Below, one piece after another: positions 28,179 through 40,500 of a stretch of DNA of 64,000 nt. The notes beneath the pieces are model-generated. The model saw only the letters and a program-made list of their open reading frames with translations. It did not search any database and was not told the DNA's origin. The stretch spans positions 124,001 through 188,000 of the forward strand of contig JAGFNK010000029.1 of assembly GCA_025769875.1 (NCBI GenBank), written 5' to 3'. How positions within the stretch are numbered: position 1 is the first letter of the stretch; every line of letters begins with the position of its first letter. The translations under genes and the position numbers were made by a program. The DNA is from Russula earlei. Its lineage: Eukaryota > Basidiomycota > Agaricomycetes > Russulales > Russulaceae.

Positions 28179-29526
28179 CCCACCATCTGCCATTGCCCCC
28201 GTGTCGCCCACTGCCATCTCCCCTCTGTCCGTTGCATGCTCCATTGTCACCTCCGCTCCATCTGTCTCCATCGTCACACCGCCACTGCCTCCTTGGTCTC
28301 GCCCACAGCCTCACCGCCATCCGCCGCCACTGTTTTAGATTTGCCCGACTCCAGCATCGCAGCACCGTCGCCACCCCCCGCCACCAGCACCGCCTCAAAA
28401 GACCAAGAAGGCCCTGAACCCGAACACAAACTTAGCCACCACGCACCACCGCAGAAGGAGCAGCAGCAGCCGCCATGCCGCCACCGTAGGAGAAGCCACC
28501 GCCACTGCCGCCGACGCCAACATCATGCCGCACACCACCTTCCACATCGCCTCCCTGTCCACTCACGGTCACCGCCCACATCTGCTGCCGCCACCTGCAA
28601 TGGAGACGACCCCACCACCACCGCTGCAGGACAACAAATGCCACCCTCGCGCAAGCCGCCCCACGCATCCTCCACCTCCATGTCTGCCGCCATCTCGCCA
28701 CCACCTTCACCCTCTTCTCCATCGCCTCCGTCTCCCACGATCCTCACCCTCTGGCGTCACCACCCTCTCTCACCACCGCCCTCGCTCTTGCTGCCCCATC
28801 GCCTCACCCAACTGCACTGATGCCTCTAACAAGAGCAACAACAACAACAGCCACAGCAACACTTCTAATTGCCATTGCCATCACCACTTACCACTTGCCT
28901 CTTTCGTTGCCCCCACCACACTCGCCGTTTGCTACTCCATCACCATTGCGTACGCCTCCATCACTACCGATGCCACAGTGCAAGCAGCAGCAGCTGCCAC
29001 AACAATTTAGATGCACAAGGCCTCAAAATGTTTGCATTAAGATGCTTGACAGATTTCAACAGGGGCCCCGGAAGATGAATCACAGCTGGTCACGGAATCA
29101 CATGCGGAACCACAACAGACAAACTCCTTTCATCTTCATACTTCGCCACCAACCACATGCCCACACTACCACCTCACACCCAACGTCAAGACCTTGACTG
29201 CATTGCCCACCCCTCGCCACTGACCACACGCACATGCCACACCCCAGCTCACACGACGCGTTCGTGTCTCAAACCTTTCACCACCGCCTCAACTGCCTTG
29301 CCCAGTCCTGATCCTCTGATTTCCTTTCACCATTCCATTTCCTTTCATCATATCTCCCTTTAGTACCCCCTTCATGTATATAAAACCCTAAGTTACTCTG
29401 TAGTAGAAGGAGAAGAATAAGTTTTCTTTTGACATCTTCCTCTGCTCGAACAAAGAACTTTGAACGACTGTACCTCCTCTCTTACTCACTTGTGCGTCTC
29501 CGGACACACCACATTAGAGGTCAGCA
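28179..29526. repeat. CCN-rich low-complexity segment with promoter-like end
   Basis: From 28179 to about 29000 the plus strand is dominated by CCA, CAC, CCG and CTC triplets, producing long open frames rich in Pro, His and Ser in several frames; these look compositional rather than coding. Near 29376 there is TGTATATAAAACCC, followed by a pyrimidine-rich stretch ending CACACCACA, which resembles the R/U5 part of an LTR but has no partner in the window. Confidence 0.4.
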
Positions 29527-29589
29527 AATTTAGTGTGTTGTCATAGAGTCTATAGGGTATATATACAAGGGGTCATGCGCATATGGTTT

Positions 29590-31820
29590 CTACCCCTTGA
29601 TGGGGCTGCTGCTAAAGTTAAGAGCATGACGACCTATATCTGTCTGCGAAACATCCACAGTAAGTACTGCTTCTGACTCGCTGTTGGCTTTAGTAAATTT
29701 GCAAGCCTGATAGAACTCCTGCCACTTGTTAAATGTGTCCACACTTTCGATATATTCAGTCAGAAGAGCTTTATGTCCAGAATTGAAAGGTCCAGGGTCT
29801 TCGTATTCCCTGTTCTTTTTGAATGCCTGAACTCCATGCTCAAGCTACAGTATGTCAGTCCTCGTTGAGAGTGGATAAGGGCTTATAAAGGGAGAACCCA
29901 CCGAAACGAGGATCAGTGCAATCAGCCCACGGGGATGTCCATAATCAATAAGGGAGGAATGCATGTACTTCAGGTATGGTGCAGTTAAATTGATCACGAA
30001 TGGTGTCATAAGTAAGCCTTTGGGCTTCTACGGAAGAAAAACACTGATTAAATGCAATTTGCATAAATCCAGGATACATACCTTAAAGTTCGGTGCCCCC
30101 TTTACAAGACTGCACCCTGGAGGGCATGGGTCCTTATAAACTAGCTCCCCCAAGCGAGCTGCACGTGTCCAGACAACCCATTCCTTAACTTCCTGCTTGG
30201 ACATTTCAGAAAGAAATGTTATGACATTTCCAAGAGTGGTGCGAGCGAGGTTAGACCTGATGGTTTGAAGGTTGTCGTAAATCTTCAAAATATGATAAGA
30301 ATAAGTACTATCGTCGACATGAGAATATTATACAAACAGTGTGGTGGAACACATCCTTGTGAACAGGTTTATATTGTACATCTGGAAACATTTTCTTAAA
30401 CACTTTGTGAACAATCTTAAGGAGGTGATCTGATTCAAGGGAACAGCCATCAAAATGGTCATCAGAGGCCATCCATGCATGATAACAAGTTGCACGGAAT
30501 TGCTTTATGAGCACCAAGTTGCAAAATGGGAGAGGCAAATCTGTCAAATGTTGTGCTGATTTGATTTGCTCACTGAGCGCAGATGGTATCTCAACTACTT
30601 CTGACTTGACTGTGTTGATGCGGTTTGATGCTTTCGGCACAATGGCTGCTTTGAGCTTTCCCATCTTTGCGACAGGCTTGCGCTCAGCTGGTACCTTGTA
30701 GACAGCCTATTGAGGGGATAAAAAAATATGAGGATGATAGATAGGTAACTACGTACTTTGTTTGTCTGAGTGGGACCTCTTGCCGTCTTTGCATTTGAGC
30801 CACAAACAGGTGTTGACTCATTTCCACTGTCATTGGAATCAGAAATTGATGCAATGACCTATAGGTGACCCGCTGGGGTTAAATACATAATGAATATGCA
30901 GGAAATCAGAGTGCTTACCACGTTCACAGACCCTTGTTTCCTTTTCTCAAACTGTGGCCGGACAGACAATGCATCCTCATCATTGAGCCCACCAACCATG
31001 GAATCGTCTTGAATGAGACTGTGGTTGAGCTTTGCCTTTTCCTTTAAGCCCTCTTTGAGTCCACTTGTGAGAGGTAGGAATGCTGTTACACTGCCATGCC
31101 ACATTTTGATTCAGCTTTTGACATAACACCACATAATCCAAACTTACCCTTTCTTCGCACCACCTTTCTTTCCCCTCACCACTTCCTTCTGCTCTGCAAC
31201 TTGGGCAAGCAGTGCTCGTTTGTCCTTGGGCTTATGTCCCTATTGGGGTATGTTTAGCTCTTTGACCTGCGGTTAATGTAGATTTTACTTACCTTCACTT
31301 GTTTAGACCCGGCCACACACCCATGGCTGGTTGGGGCCAGTTCCTCTTCACTGTTGCTGTGTATTTCTTTGTCATCCTCTGCTTCACTCCAGTTGAAGTC
31401 TTCACCACTGTTATTGGCCAAGACATCAAGAACACTTGGCTGGTGCCGTAAGACACACTGGCACCTTGCCGCCTCCTCAAGCTCTTGGTCAACCTCCATC
31501 TCAACAAGCTGAGCCACTGCATCTGCTTTAGTGGCTGCAGTGGCTTTGACTTTGGCTTCCTTCTTGGCCTTTTCAATGGCAATTTCACCTTTGGTATGTC
31601 GTCCTTGCTTTCCAATAAGGTGGCCAGGATGCTCATTTGTACATTTGCGTGGTCCTATAGGAGGAGTTACTGGTGAGGCAGAGCATTGTTGCTGATGTGT
31701 AGACTTTTTGGCTCTCTTCATGGTCTGTTCATTGTCCTCAGTGTTGGGCAGAACATCACTGACAGTCCGTTTGGTGGCAGCTGTTTTGTTGACATTACCA
31801 TGGGAGCGTGTAATTGGCAT
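29590..31820 (-). CDS. Spliced gene, DUF6532-like, divergent from the Plavaka transposase
   Basis: Minus-strand gene with at least six short introns (about 31292-31240, 31147-31092, 30918-30859, 30756-30707, 30340-30305, 30081-30030), each with GT and AG ends. ATG at 31820 gives MPITRSHGNVNKTAA. The N-terminal 180 residues are basic then acidic and probably disordered, with a Lys/Ala-rich helix (IEKAKKEAKVKATAATKA) and an ENSxEEE acidic patch. The C-terminal half is globular (NLVLIKQFRATCYHAWMAS; IRSNLARTTLGNVITFLSEM; WTRAARLGELVYKDPCPPG; YYGHPRGLIALILV; HKALLTEYIESVDTFNKW), resembling the DUF6532 domain common in Agaricomycetes. Stop at 29592-29590. No stop interrupts the inferred exons. The DUF6532 match is from memory; function unknown. 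The start lies 180 bp from the transposase ATG. Confidence 0.68.
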
Positions 31821-32000
31821 ATTTGGAATGGCAAGAGAAAGCAGTGATGAGGTTTGGGTTGGAGTTGGGGTGATGCAGCAATGGATGACGCAATGACATG
31901 TTAGCGATTTATGTTGGACTTTTTTGAGTTGGTACATTTCCTGACAAAATCTATGTGGCATCACTCTCACGCCATCTTTCCTAGTCCTCCCCTCACTGCT

Positions 32001-35000
32001 ATGTCTCATCCATGTGCATTGTGTGGGAAGTCCTTCTTCACCTACCATGGTTTCACTGCACATGTCAAATCAAAGCACCGACCCAACTTTGCAGCAGGGG
32101 AAAAAGAGAAGTTCTCAAGGGCTTTCATGGTTGTATCACATCCAGGCCTCAATGGTAAGTGCATTTAGTTTTGAAACATTTTAAGTGACACTCATCCCAT
32201 TTCATTAGCTATTCCATGTGACAAGAATGGCAATACAGCATCACCTGGCATTCAACCACCCCCACTAAATCCAGTAGATGCAATGCCATCCAACCCATGG
32301 CACCCTTTCTCAGATCGCCTTGACTTTGAATTTGCTGACATTCACTTCTCAGACCTTCAAAGCTCAAAACCTGAGATCAACTGGGCATTGGACTTCTGGC
32401 TTGCTACGACCATGCATGCTGGAGGTAACATTGACAATCTACCTTGGCACACTGCAGACCAGATGTACCAAACCATTGACTCCATTAAGGCAGGTCCAGT
32501 ACCATGGAAAACCATTAAATTTCATTATTCTGGCCCCCGGTTCCCTGGCACACCTCCGAAATGGGCACTTCAATCCTATGAGCTTTGCTTCCATGATCCA
32601 CGCCTCATCTTGCAGGATCAGCTTGCTTCGCCTGACCTTCATGGTCATTTTGATTATGTCCCTTACATGCAGTTCAATGAAAAAAAGGACCATGTATGGT
32701 CAAACCTGATGTTGGGCACTTGGGCCTGGCAAGAAGCAGTGAGATCTTTTATTTTTCTTCTTCTGCTGGTTACCCTGACCTGGCTTTTGTCAGGATGATA
32801 TTCTTCGTGAAAATCCAAATGCACAAGGGGCGATGCTTGTGCCAATTGTTGTAGGTAGTGACAAAACAACTGTGTCCATCGCAACAGGACATCAGGAGTT
32901 CCACCCGTGTATGCTGGGCCTGGCAATGTGGATAATCTGATGCGACACTCACATTCACAAGGATTGCAGCCAATTGTGCTTCTCCCCATTCTGAAAAGTG
33001 AGTTCCCTTGGCTACTAGCGTACTTTTTGTAATTTAAGAGAGTTCAGCAACCTGAAAGCATCGAGGTAAGGTTGGATATCAGCTGTTCTGTCGCCAACTC
33101 TACCACACATGCTTGGCCCATATTTTTTCCTCTCTACGACCATTGATGATAACACCAGAGGTTGCATGCTGTCCTGATGGACACTACCACCATGCTATCT
33201 TTTTGCTTGGTCCATATATTGTGGACTACCCTGAACAGGTCTGGTTGACTACAATTGTCCAGTACTGGTGCCCAGTGTATGACACTCTGCTCTGCTATGG
33301 ATACTCTACTTACATTCCTGCCTAGATGTGAAGCTCCTCCCAAGAATTTGGATGATCCAAATGCCAACTTGTGCTCCCAAGAGAAGATGGAGTTTCTTCT
33401 TAAAACCTTTGATGCTGACACTATCTGGGACAATTACAGTGTCCATAATGATGTTACCGTGAGTTTTTTGTCATTGTATTTACCCTCGTGCACTGACACT
33501 TTGACAGCCTTTTACGCACCACTTTCCCAGAGCAGATATTCATAAACTTATGACACCCGACATCCTCCATCAGTTGGTTAAGGGAGTGTTCCAAGACCAT
33601 CTTGTTGCCTGGGTTGAAGAATACCTGATATCAGGAGCTCTACGCTATAACCAGGAGATTGACCGACAGTGTGCACCTTGTTTTGATAATCATGCTGAAT
33701 CAATTAACAATGTACAGTGTTTCAGCAGTTCCTGTGTTTTCTGGTCTACAACGGTTTCCGGATGGGCACAACTTTACTCAATGGACAGTGGATGACTCAA
33801 AGGCATTGATGAAGGTGAGTGTTATCTGTAGTTGTTGCCTTTCTAATCTAATACACATATTCTATCTACGTTTATATCCCTGCTATCACTGGCCTTGTTC
33901 CCAATAATATGGTTACATGCATTTCAGACTTCATGAACTGCTGCTATGTGGTCCATCAGAACACCATCACTGCCCCAGACCTTCAGAGATTCCAACAACA
34001 CCTTATGAGATTTCATGATCTTCAGAACATCTTCATCACAACTGGTGCACGCAAATCTGTATCCCTCCCTCGCCAACATGCCCTTCTTCACTATCTTTCC
34101 AAAATTGAGCTCTTTGCATCTCCTAATGGCCTCTGCTCAATGTTAACAGAATCTAAGCACAAACCTGCTGTCAAAGAGACATGGTGGCGCTCAAACCGTC
34201 ACAATCCACTGCCTCAGATGGTCAGAACTATATCTCGATTAGATAAACTCTTGGCCTTATGTGGCATATTCTGTAACCATGGCATGCTCAACAGCACAAT
34301 ATCCCAGTACATTTCATCACTTGCCAATGGTGATCTACCTGACATCCTCCCATATGGCATTCACAACAACAATGACAGTGGAAGTGATGATGATAGTGAC
34401 ATCGATGACGATGGAAGTCCCTTGTCTACCCCTCAGGCACTTGCTCAAGTTATATTGGCTAGTACACATGGTTCGTAGAACATGTACCATGATTTTACAA
34501 CTGTCTCTCACAAATGTTGCAGAATGAAACTACCCAACTAATGTAGACGCACTTGCTGCCCTCGTCAATCAACCTGGTTTTCCCATTGCCCTCCAACAAT
34601 TCATCTATGCTCAGTGCCACCCTGATTACGATGACTTTCCTCTCTCACTCCCCAAAATCTCCTCCAAAATCCATGTATTCCACTCAGCAGAAGCCTCCTT
34701 CTATGCTCCAAGTGACCTTTGTGGCTCTCATGGGATGTACCAGGAGCAGATTTGTGCAAATACCACATGGAGAGGAAACCATCGGTTTGATACTGTTTTT
34801 GTTACAGTTTCAGATGATGAAGGATCTGCCATGAATGGCATGCTGGTAGCACATGTTTTCCTCTTCTTTCTATTCCATGATCCAAAACTGTGCAAAGAGT
34901 TCCCTTGTGCACTGGTCAATTGGTTTGTGCCAGTATTGCCAGAGCCTGATTATGTAACTGGCATGTGGTTTGTTAAGCCAGAAACCTTGGGAGGGAAGCC

Positions 35001-35181
35001 CACAATCGAGGTAATACACCTCGATTCAATTGTTCGAGGTGCACATCTTACCCCGCAATATGGTACTGGCTTTCTACCTGAAGACTTCAGTTATATGAAT
35101 GCTCTTGATTCATTTAAGTCTTATTTTGTGAATCATTTTGTTGACTATCATGCACATGAACTCCTCCAGCCTCCTAACTAA
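32001..35181 (+). pseudogene. Plavaka-type DNA transposase (probably inactivated)
   Basis: A short first exon encodes a C2H2 finger (CALCGKSFFTYHGFTAHVKSKH), intron 32155-32208, then the Plavaka body: HFSDLQSSKPEINWALDFWL, DSIKAGPVPWKTIKFHYSG, FHDPRLILQDQLASPD, VWSNLMLGTWAWQEA, IVVGSDKTTVSVATG near 32850, ITPEVACCPDGHYHHAIFLLG, IVDYPEQVWLTTIVQYWCP, TPDILHQLVKGVFQDHLVAW near 33552, and HLMRFHDLQNIFITTG. The C-terminus (CALVNWFVPVL, EVIHLDSIVRGAHL, FVNHFVDYHAHEL) ends at 35181. Exons are separated by short introns (32739-32796, 33001-33050 and others). One 1-nt deletion near 32902 (after EFHP) appears to break the frame. The nuclease would cut and paste the element. I could not find terminal inverted repeats. 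Confidence 0.85.
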
Positions 35182-35604
35182 CTTTACAAACTTTATTAAA
35201 CTTTCCAACTTTTTCGACTTTATGTGGCACCTTGATGACACTATTTTACTTTTCAAACTTTTGACTTTAGGAGTGACCGTTATAAAGCCAAAAAGCCCAA
35301 AAAGTTGAAATAAAATGTGTGATTTTCCTGATGTTGGATGTGACCCACGTGTTGCATGTGAGCTCACAAGACGATACTCAAACGTTCGGTAACCTCTACT
35401 CCCTGTCATTTACATGCATGGTTGTTTCAAATCGGCGCCCGAGCGCGGTGAGCCGTGTACCTCTCCTGTTGGTGTCGCAGGTTAGGTAATATTACCTATT
35501 ATTAGCCCATGAGGAGTCACAGTTCAGAATTAGTGGAACACTACCGGAGCATTGTTCATCGATACCAAGTTCGTCGTCACAAGGCTGACGACCGCTCTAT
35601 TGTA
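35182..35604. other. Intergenic region
   Basis: AT-rich at first (repeated AAAAAG-type runs), then a more GC-rich part with TTACCTATTATTAGCCC. No gene, repeat unit or terminal inverted repeat was recognised. Confidence 0.4.
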
Positions 35605-37429
35605 TCACTTGTCGTCATCATTATGTTTCCATAATTCGTTTGGAAGCTGTACAGCAACAAACAACCCCACAAACACCAGGAGGAGCAGCACTGCAAATGT
35701 AAAGTTTCCTCCCATAATATTATTCTCCAAGGAGAACGCAAACAGTGATGTTGCAGCTGCCGGTCCAATTGCGCGTTGAATCGAGACCACTGTTTGGGCA
35801 AGACCGTTGGTAGCCCCAAGGGAGCGCTTGTTCGGTGGTGCCGAAGAAATGTACATGAACACCGAGCCTAGTGGGGTTCTAAGTATGAACATCATTGCCC
35901 AGTAATATTCACATGAAAGCTTACTAAATCCCATGTCGGAGATCGCTATCATCAAGAGCTGTACTATGATGAATGGCCAGACAGCCGCCTCTTTGTCCCG
36001 GAGACTAGCTTGACGTACGACGACGTTCTCTAAAGGGAATAAGACAAAAGTCGCGATAAAGGTAGAAACCGCAGTGATAATCACGCGACGTGGACCGAAG
36101 CGTGCGATGGCGAACGGGAAGAACACAAATTGACAGACAGCGCTCGCGGCTCCATACACCGACATCCAGAGACCAATGGCTGCCGGATTCAGACCCAGTC
36201 CACCCAGCTCGATCGGTGTCGACCATACGAGTGGAATAAGGGTCAATGCGGCGATGTCAAGTAATGCGAGTATCCCATAGTTGGCAACAGAAGTGAGGAC
36301 TGGTTTCGTAAGTAGTGAGCGTAATGGCAGAGGTTGCTCAACATCCTTCGATGTCACATAGCGCTTCACTCGCCTCCTGCGAATGATGCGCATCGTCTGC
36401 TCCAGGTTGGGTCGCAGACGACGGACTTCGGGCAATTGTCTTCGAAACACCTTAGTCTCGTATGCCATAAAGATGCCAGGGAACCAACCTCTTTCAAGGA
36501 TATGGCAGCGACAATAAAATGGAGGAGAGAAATGGCAGCCACGACCAGACATGGCAAAAAGTACCGGTATTCGGACCAGAAATGGTATGTGAAGAGACCT
36601 GGCCATCGATCCTGGGGGCACGATAAGATTCCGCCTATAAAGGACCTAGCGCCTAGGTATCAGCGACAAAGAGTAAAGAAGTATTAGTTGATATTCCACC
36701 CAATGGAGTATCCGACGACTGAGACCAATGGCAGCAAGGAAAAACCCCGGGCCATGTTGCTTTCGTCGGTGAGTTCTGCTAGGATGCTCTTCGAAACTCC
36801 AATGTTTCCATTTAGTGCGCCGTGCAGGCAGCGGCTATGATCGCTAAAGGTAGCAAACGACACAGTTCAGAAATAGGCCTCGCCACGCACCAAAGAGCGA
36901 GAGCCCAGAAGGAACGCGATAGTCCGAACGAGGTGATGGAAATGATTGTGCCAAGAACACCCAATAGAAGGACGGGTTTGCGCCCGATGTGGTCAGAAAG
37001 ACGGTTCCATTGGAGTACGGTTACTGCCTCGGCAGAGAAATACAGTGACATCTGCAGCCTCGTTCGATGTGATCATACCAGGGGGGAAACGATAGAGACG
37101 CACGATGATTCCTGTGTAGTATCCGACCTTCCGTACATCACCATCGACAACTTTGAGCTCACTAATCAACTAAGATCAACCATTATCAGCAGGTACTAGG
37201 TATTGAATGTGAACACTGCCTGGGCCCTCACCTGGTTGATGTAAGGGTTGATGGAGCTGACTGTGATAACATCTGAGAGCCGCACTAAGAAGAGGACTAA
37301 AAGCTGGGATCTAGGCAAAGGGGTTGGTTTCGGTGGTGTATCACCGGAACTGAGTAGTGGCGTCTCCTCAGTGACGTCGTGTCCTGACGTTGTGGGGGAC
37401 GACATGCTGAAGACCCACTTGCAGTACAA
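35605..37429 (-). CDS. MFS transporter, multi-exon
   Basis: Minus-strand gene. Exon 1 begins MSSPTTSGHDVTEETPLLSSG at 37405 (an upstream ATG at 37429 is also in frame); a dileucine-type ETPLLSS motif precedes the first membrane helix (LLVLFLVRLSDVITVSSINPYINQ). After a short intron come FSAEAVTVLQWNRLSDHIGRKPVLLLG, which holds the loop 2-3 signature of the major facilitator superfamily, then SFGLSRSFWALALW, and LPCLVVAAISLLHFIVAAISL. The last exon (from about 36440) encodes six further helices ending NELWKHNDDDK. Introns are inferred near 37213-37160, 36680-36640 and 36475-36440. The layout fits the fungal group of MFS proteins with a short acidic N-terminus; the substrate cannot be deduced. 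It is single copy here and apparently intact, but exact splice sites need RNA. Confidence 0.8.
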
Positions 37430-37534
37430 TTAATGAATGTGAAAAATTCCACATATGGTCAACAATCCTTTTATACTACATAGCCTTTCACAACCAAACA
37501 CAATATTTGATACAATACGCCAAGGTGGAATGCG

Positions 37535-40500
37535 TCAGCACATCAGTGATCCCCGTGGCTTCCTCAGCGATTCCGCAATACCCAAGAATGTCTCCGCAAG
37601 CCGTACCTGGGCGTTTCATATCAGGGTATCGTCGCCACAGCGATGCATGGGTTTTCTTACCGTGTCTAGAGCAATAGAGTAAGAGGAAGGAATTGATCCC
37701 GCTTGGGGCATGAGAGGATCGCGGGGAGCATTATTCTGGATTCCGAGGGCCAGAGTGGCCATCTTTCGAAGATACGCGGACGAAGTGTCTGGTCCGAACG
37801 AGATGGAATGGAACGATAGTGGCTTTCTGTAGACGAAGTAAGTGACCCACCTGCACCGAAAAAAGTGACGCACCCTAGCCGAACCGCGGAACGACAAACA
37901 TCTTGAATCGCCGAGTCAGGTACAGCGCACTCGCCATCAGAAAGAAAGATCATGATCGGCGTTCTGATGTAGTCGAAGTATCAAAATAGGAAGTTACACA
38001 GAAGTTAGTCCGGTTTACGAACCTCTCTGTGCTCCAGTTTTGTTCCATGACGGCTTGTCCTGCTCGGAGGGCTTCCAAAAATCTTGTACCACCGCTAGCT
38101 CGGCTGCTAAGCACGATACCTAACAGTTGGTCCGGCGAACTCGTGAAATCGTTGGTCAGGATATTGGTAGCCTTCTCGTTGAAAAGAATGAGACTATATG
38201 CGTCGCGTCGTGCGCCAGCGGTCTGTCGACCCGCCATTGTGGCCACATGGCGCGCAGACCAGAAGCTATAAAGTGACGAATAAACCGCGCCCAGCCTATT
38301 GTTGGCGGACTGCTGGATTCGATGTGTCATTGGTGCATTAGCCAGAGGTTGGCGGTCGGTGCTAGCCATCGAAGCAGATCTAAAAAACTCATGTGAGACG
38401 CTGAGCACGCTCATCAGTATAGATATAACCTGTCAATGACGAATATCCTATTTCAACCGGGCATTAGAGCTCTTCGTTGTAAAACAAGGAAAACATTACA
38501 CGTGGTATGCTTGCTGCATCACAGCGGGGTTATTGCATTCGAATAGATGCCCATCATTGGAAATGTAGCCAACGCCATTCACGAGGTCGTTACGGTTCCG
38601 GGGGGTATGGAACATGGGCAATGTGCAATAAGATGGTTTTCCCGTGCCAGCTGGTGTCCCCGAATGTTCGGGCCCTTTAGAAACACGATGTAGGCATTAT
38701 ATGGGAGCAACCTATCAACACCATTACGCACCGGAACACATGGCGTCGCTAGACTACAAGTAAGTAATCGATCTTAGCATTGAGGAATGACGTACCATTT
38801 TGTAAAATTGGCCTGTTCATCGCGGGGATAGGGGTCTAGTCATATTACAAACCTCAGTGCTCGGCTCGTCAGGGTGAAAGTGCATATAACCTTTGAATCC
38901 TAAGAGCAACGCTTTATCTGAGTGGACGTAAGACGGTAGCAATGGACTGGACATACCCATCCTACGCCAGTAAAGTCCGTGAGTGACAGCATCCTTGAGT
39001 CTGTCCGGATTTGGTGTCATCCTTGCGTTGAGATGTTGAACCTCTGCACCATCACAACGACCACCCTGTTCTGTACGACAGTAATCGATATGAACGTGTC
39101 TGCCAATCGACGAGCAAATAAGATTGCACATCATCGGTGCTCCCTCGTCATTTGAGGAGAATTTGCGACCGCCCAATTCGAGACTTGTCCCGTCAGGCCC
39201 GTCAACCGCCCAGCGAGTCTGCGTCATGGACCCGTGACTGGTTTCATGTTCTTGCTGGGCGTGACCTTGAAATGACAAAGACCATCAGCGATTGATGCAC
39301 TTTGTAAATTAGCGTCTTACCAAGGGGCAGGGTGCAAAAATAGCTACAATTCTCACAGCTACATAATTTCAGCGTTCTGTAATGCCAAACGCGCAAGGTA
39401 TACCCGCACCGAGCTTCACAAAAGTGGAAGGGCCGGTCCTCTTTACTATGGATGTGTGACCCCTCATGAGAGGTTTTTCCCGGAGGAATCGTCATAACAC
39501 ATTGCAACCGCTTGGCAACTGGATCGAGGTAAGCACATCCCCATGCGTCTCACTTTCAACAAACCTTGCGTGTACTATTACAGACAAGCAATAATCAGAG
39601 AAGCCCTACGCATAACAATACGGAATCTGATTACCTTGGTATATTGGAATGTTTCATGTCGTCCTGTAAAGGTAGCCTGGATGGACTGGGGTGCCGTCTC
39701 GATTTGGCAGATCCCCTTCTCCGAGCAAAGCGCTGAGCATGTGTGCGCTTCCCTGCTCCAGGAGAAGCTCAGCTCCGATGATGACTCGCAGTAGCGAAAA
39801 CACTAACCCACAAAGGTGATGTGCTCCGGAAGTAAGCCCATGAAGGTGTGATTCGTCACAGAGCCGCTTGCAAAGTTCGCAGGTCGATGGGCAGAGTCTT
39901 GTGTCACAGGAATGAGTCTTGTGGTCCTGGTCACTGTCGACATGAGAGGTACATTAGTTGAGACGACAGTGAGCAAGAACGTAAACCTGCATCGGAATAT
40001 TGCAACGTTCCGGACAGGAATAAATCTTCCCATCAGGCAATTTCATGCCTCTGAGGGCGCATGGCTGGCAATATTCCATGGTCGTAAGAAAAGCCGACAT
40101 TGTTAAAGACGAATGCATACCTCGCCACACATATGAACAAGTGCGGAGCACATGTGGTCATCATCAGCGTGTCTTGGGACCTGTGTGAGCATAAGTACCA
40201 GAAACCCAAAGAAGGGGTTGTCACAGCTGACCTTTGTGCAGTCTTCCAGGCAACCTCGCCTCCCTGACAGTTTGCAAGGTTCGCCACATAGGTGAGCAGT
40301 GACAGCGCAGCTGCACGTGGGTGAGAAAGCAGTAATATCTAGGCGCCGCACGTCACGTACACATGTTTCCCTGGATGCCCAGCCCTACGCTCTTTTTAAC
40401 AAAGATTGAAAAACAGAGACAAGGTAACGCACGATGTACCGCAAATTTTCACATCATCCTCACAGAAATCACAATTATGCACACACTTGTGAGTGGTGTT

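Noticed and set aside
18487..28183. Target duplication around element A
   Set aside because: Left flank gcgtc and right flank cccac differ, and element E does not resume on the right.
28074..28820. 248-codon open frame rich in Pro, His and Ser
   Set aside because: It starts inside an LTR and follows CCN/CAC repeat composition; several frames are open together and there is no motif.
29527..35550. CACTA-type terminal inverted repeats around the Plavaka pair
   Set aside because: CACTA/TAGTG pentamers occur near both ends but not in a consistent orientation and without extended similarity; too short to support.
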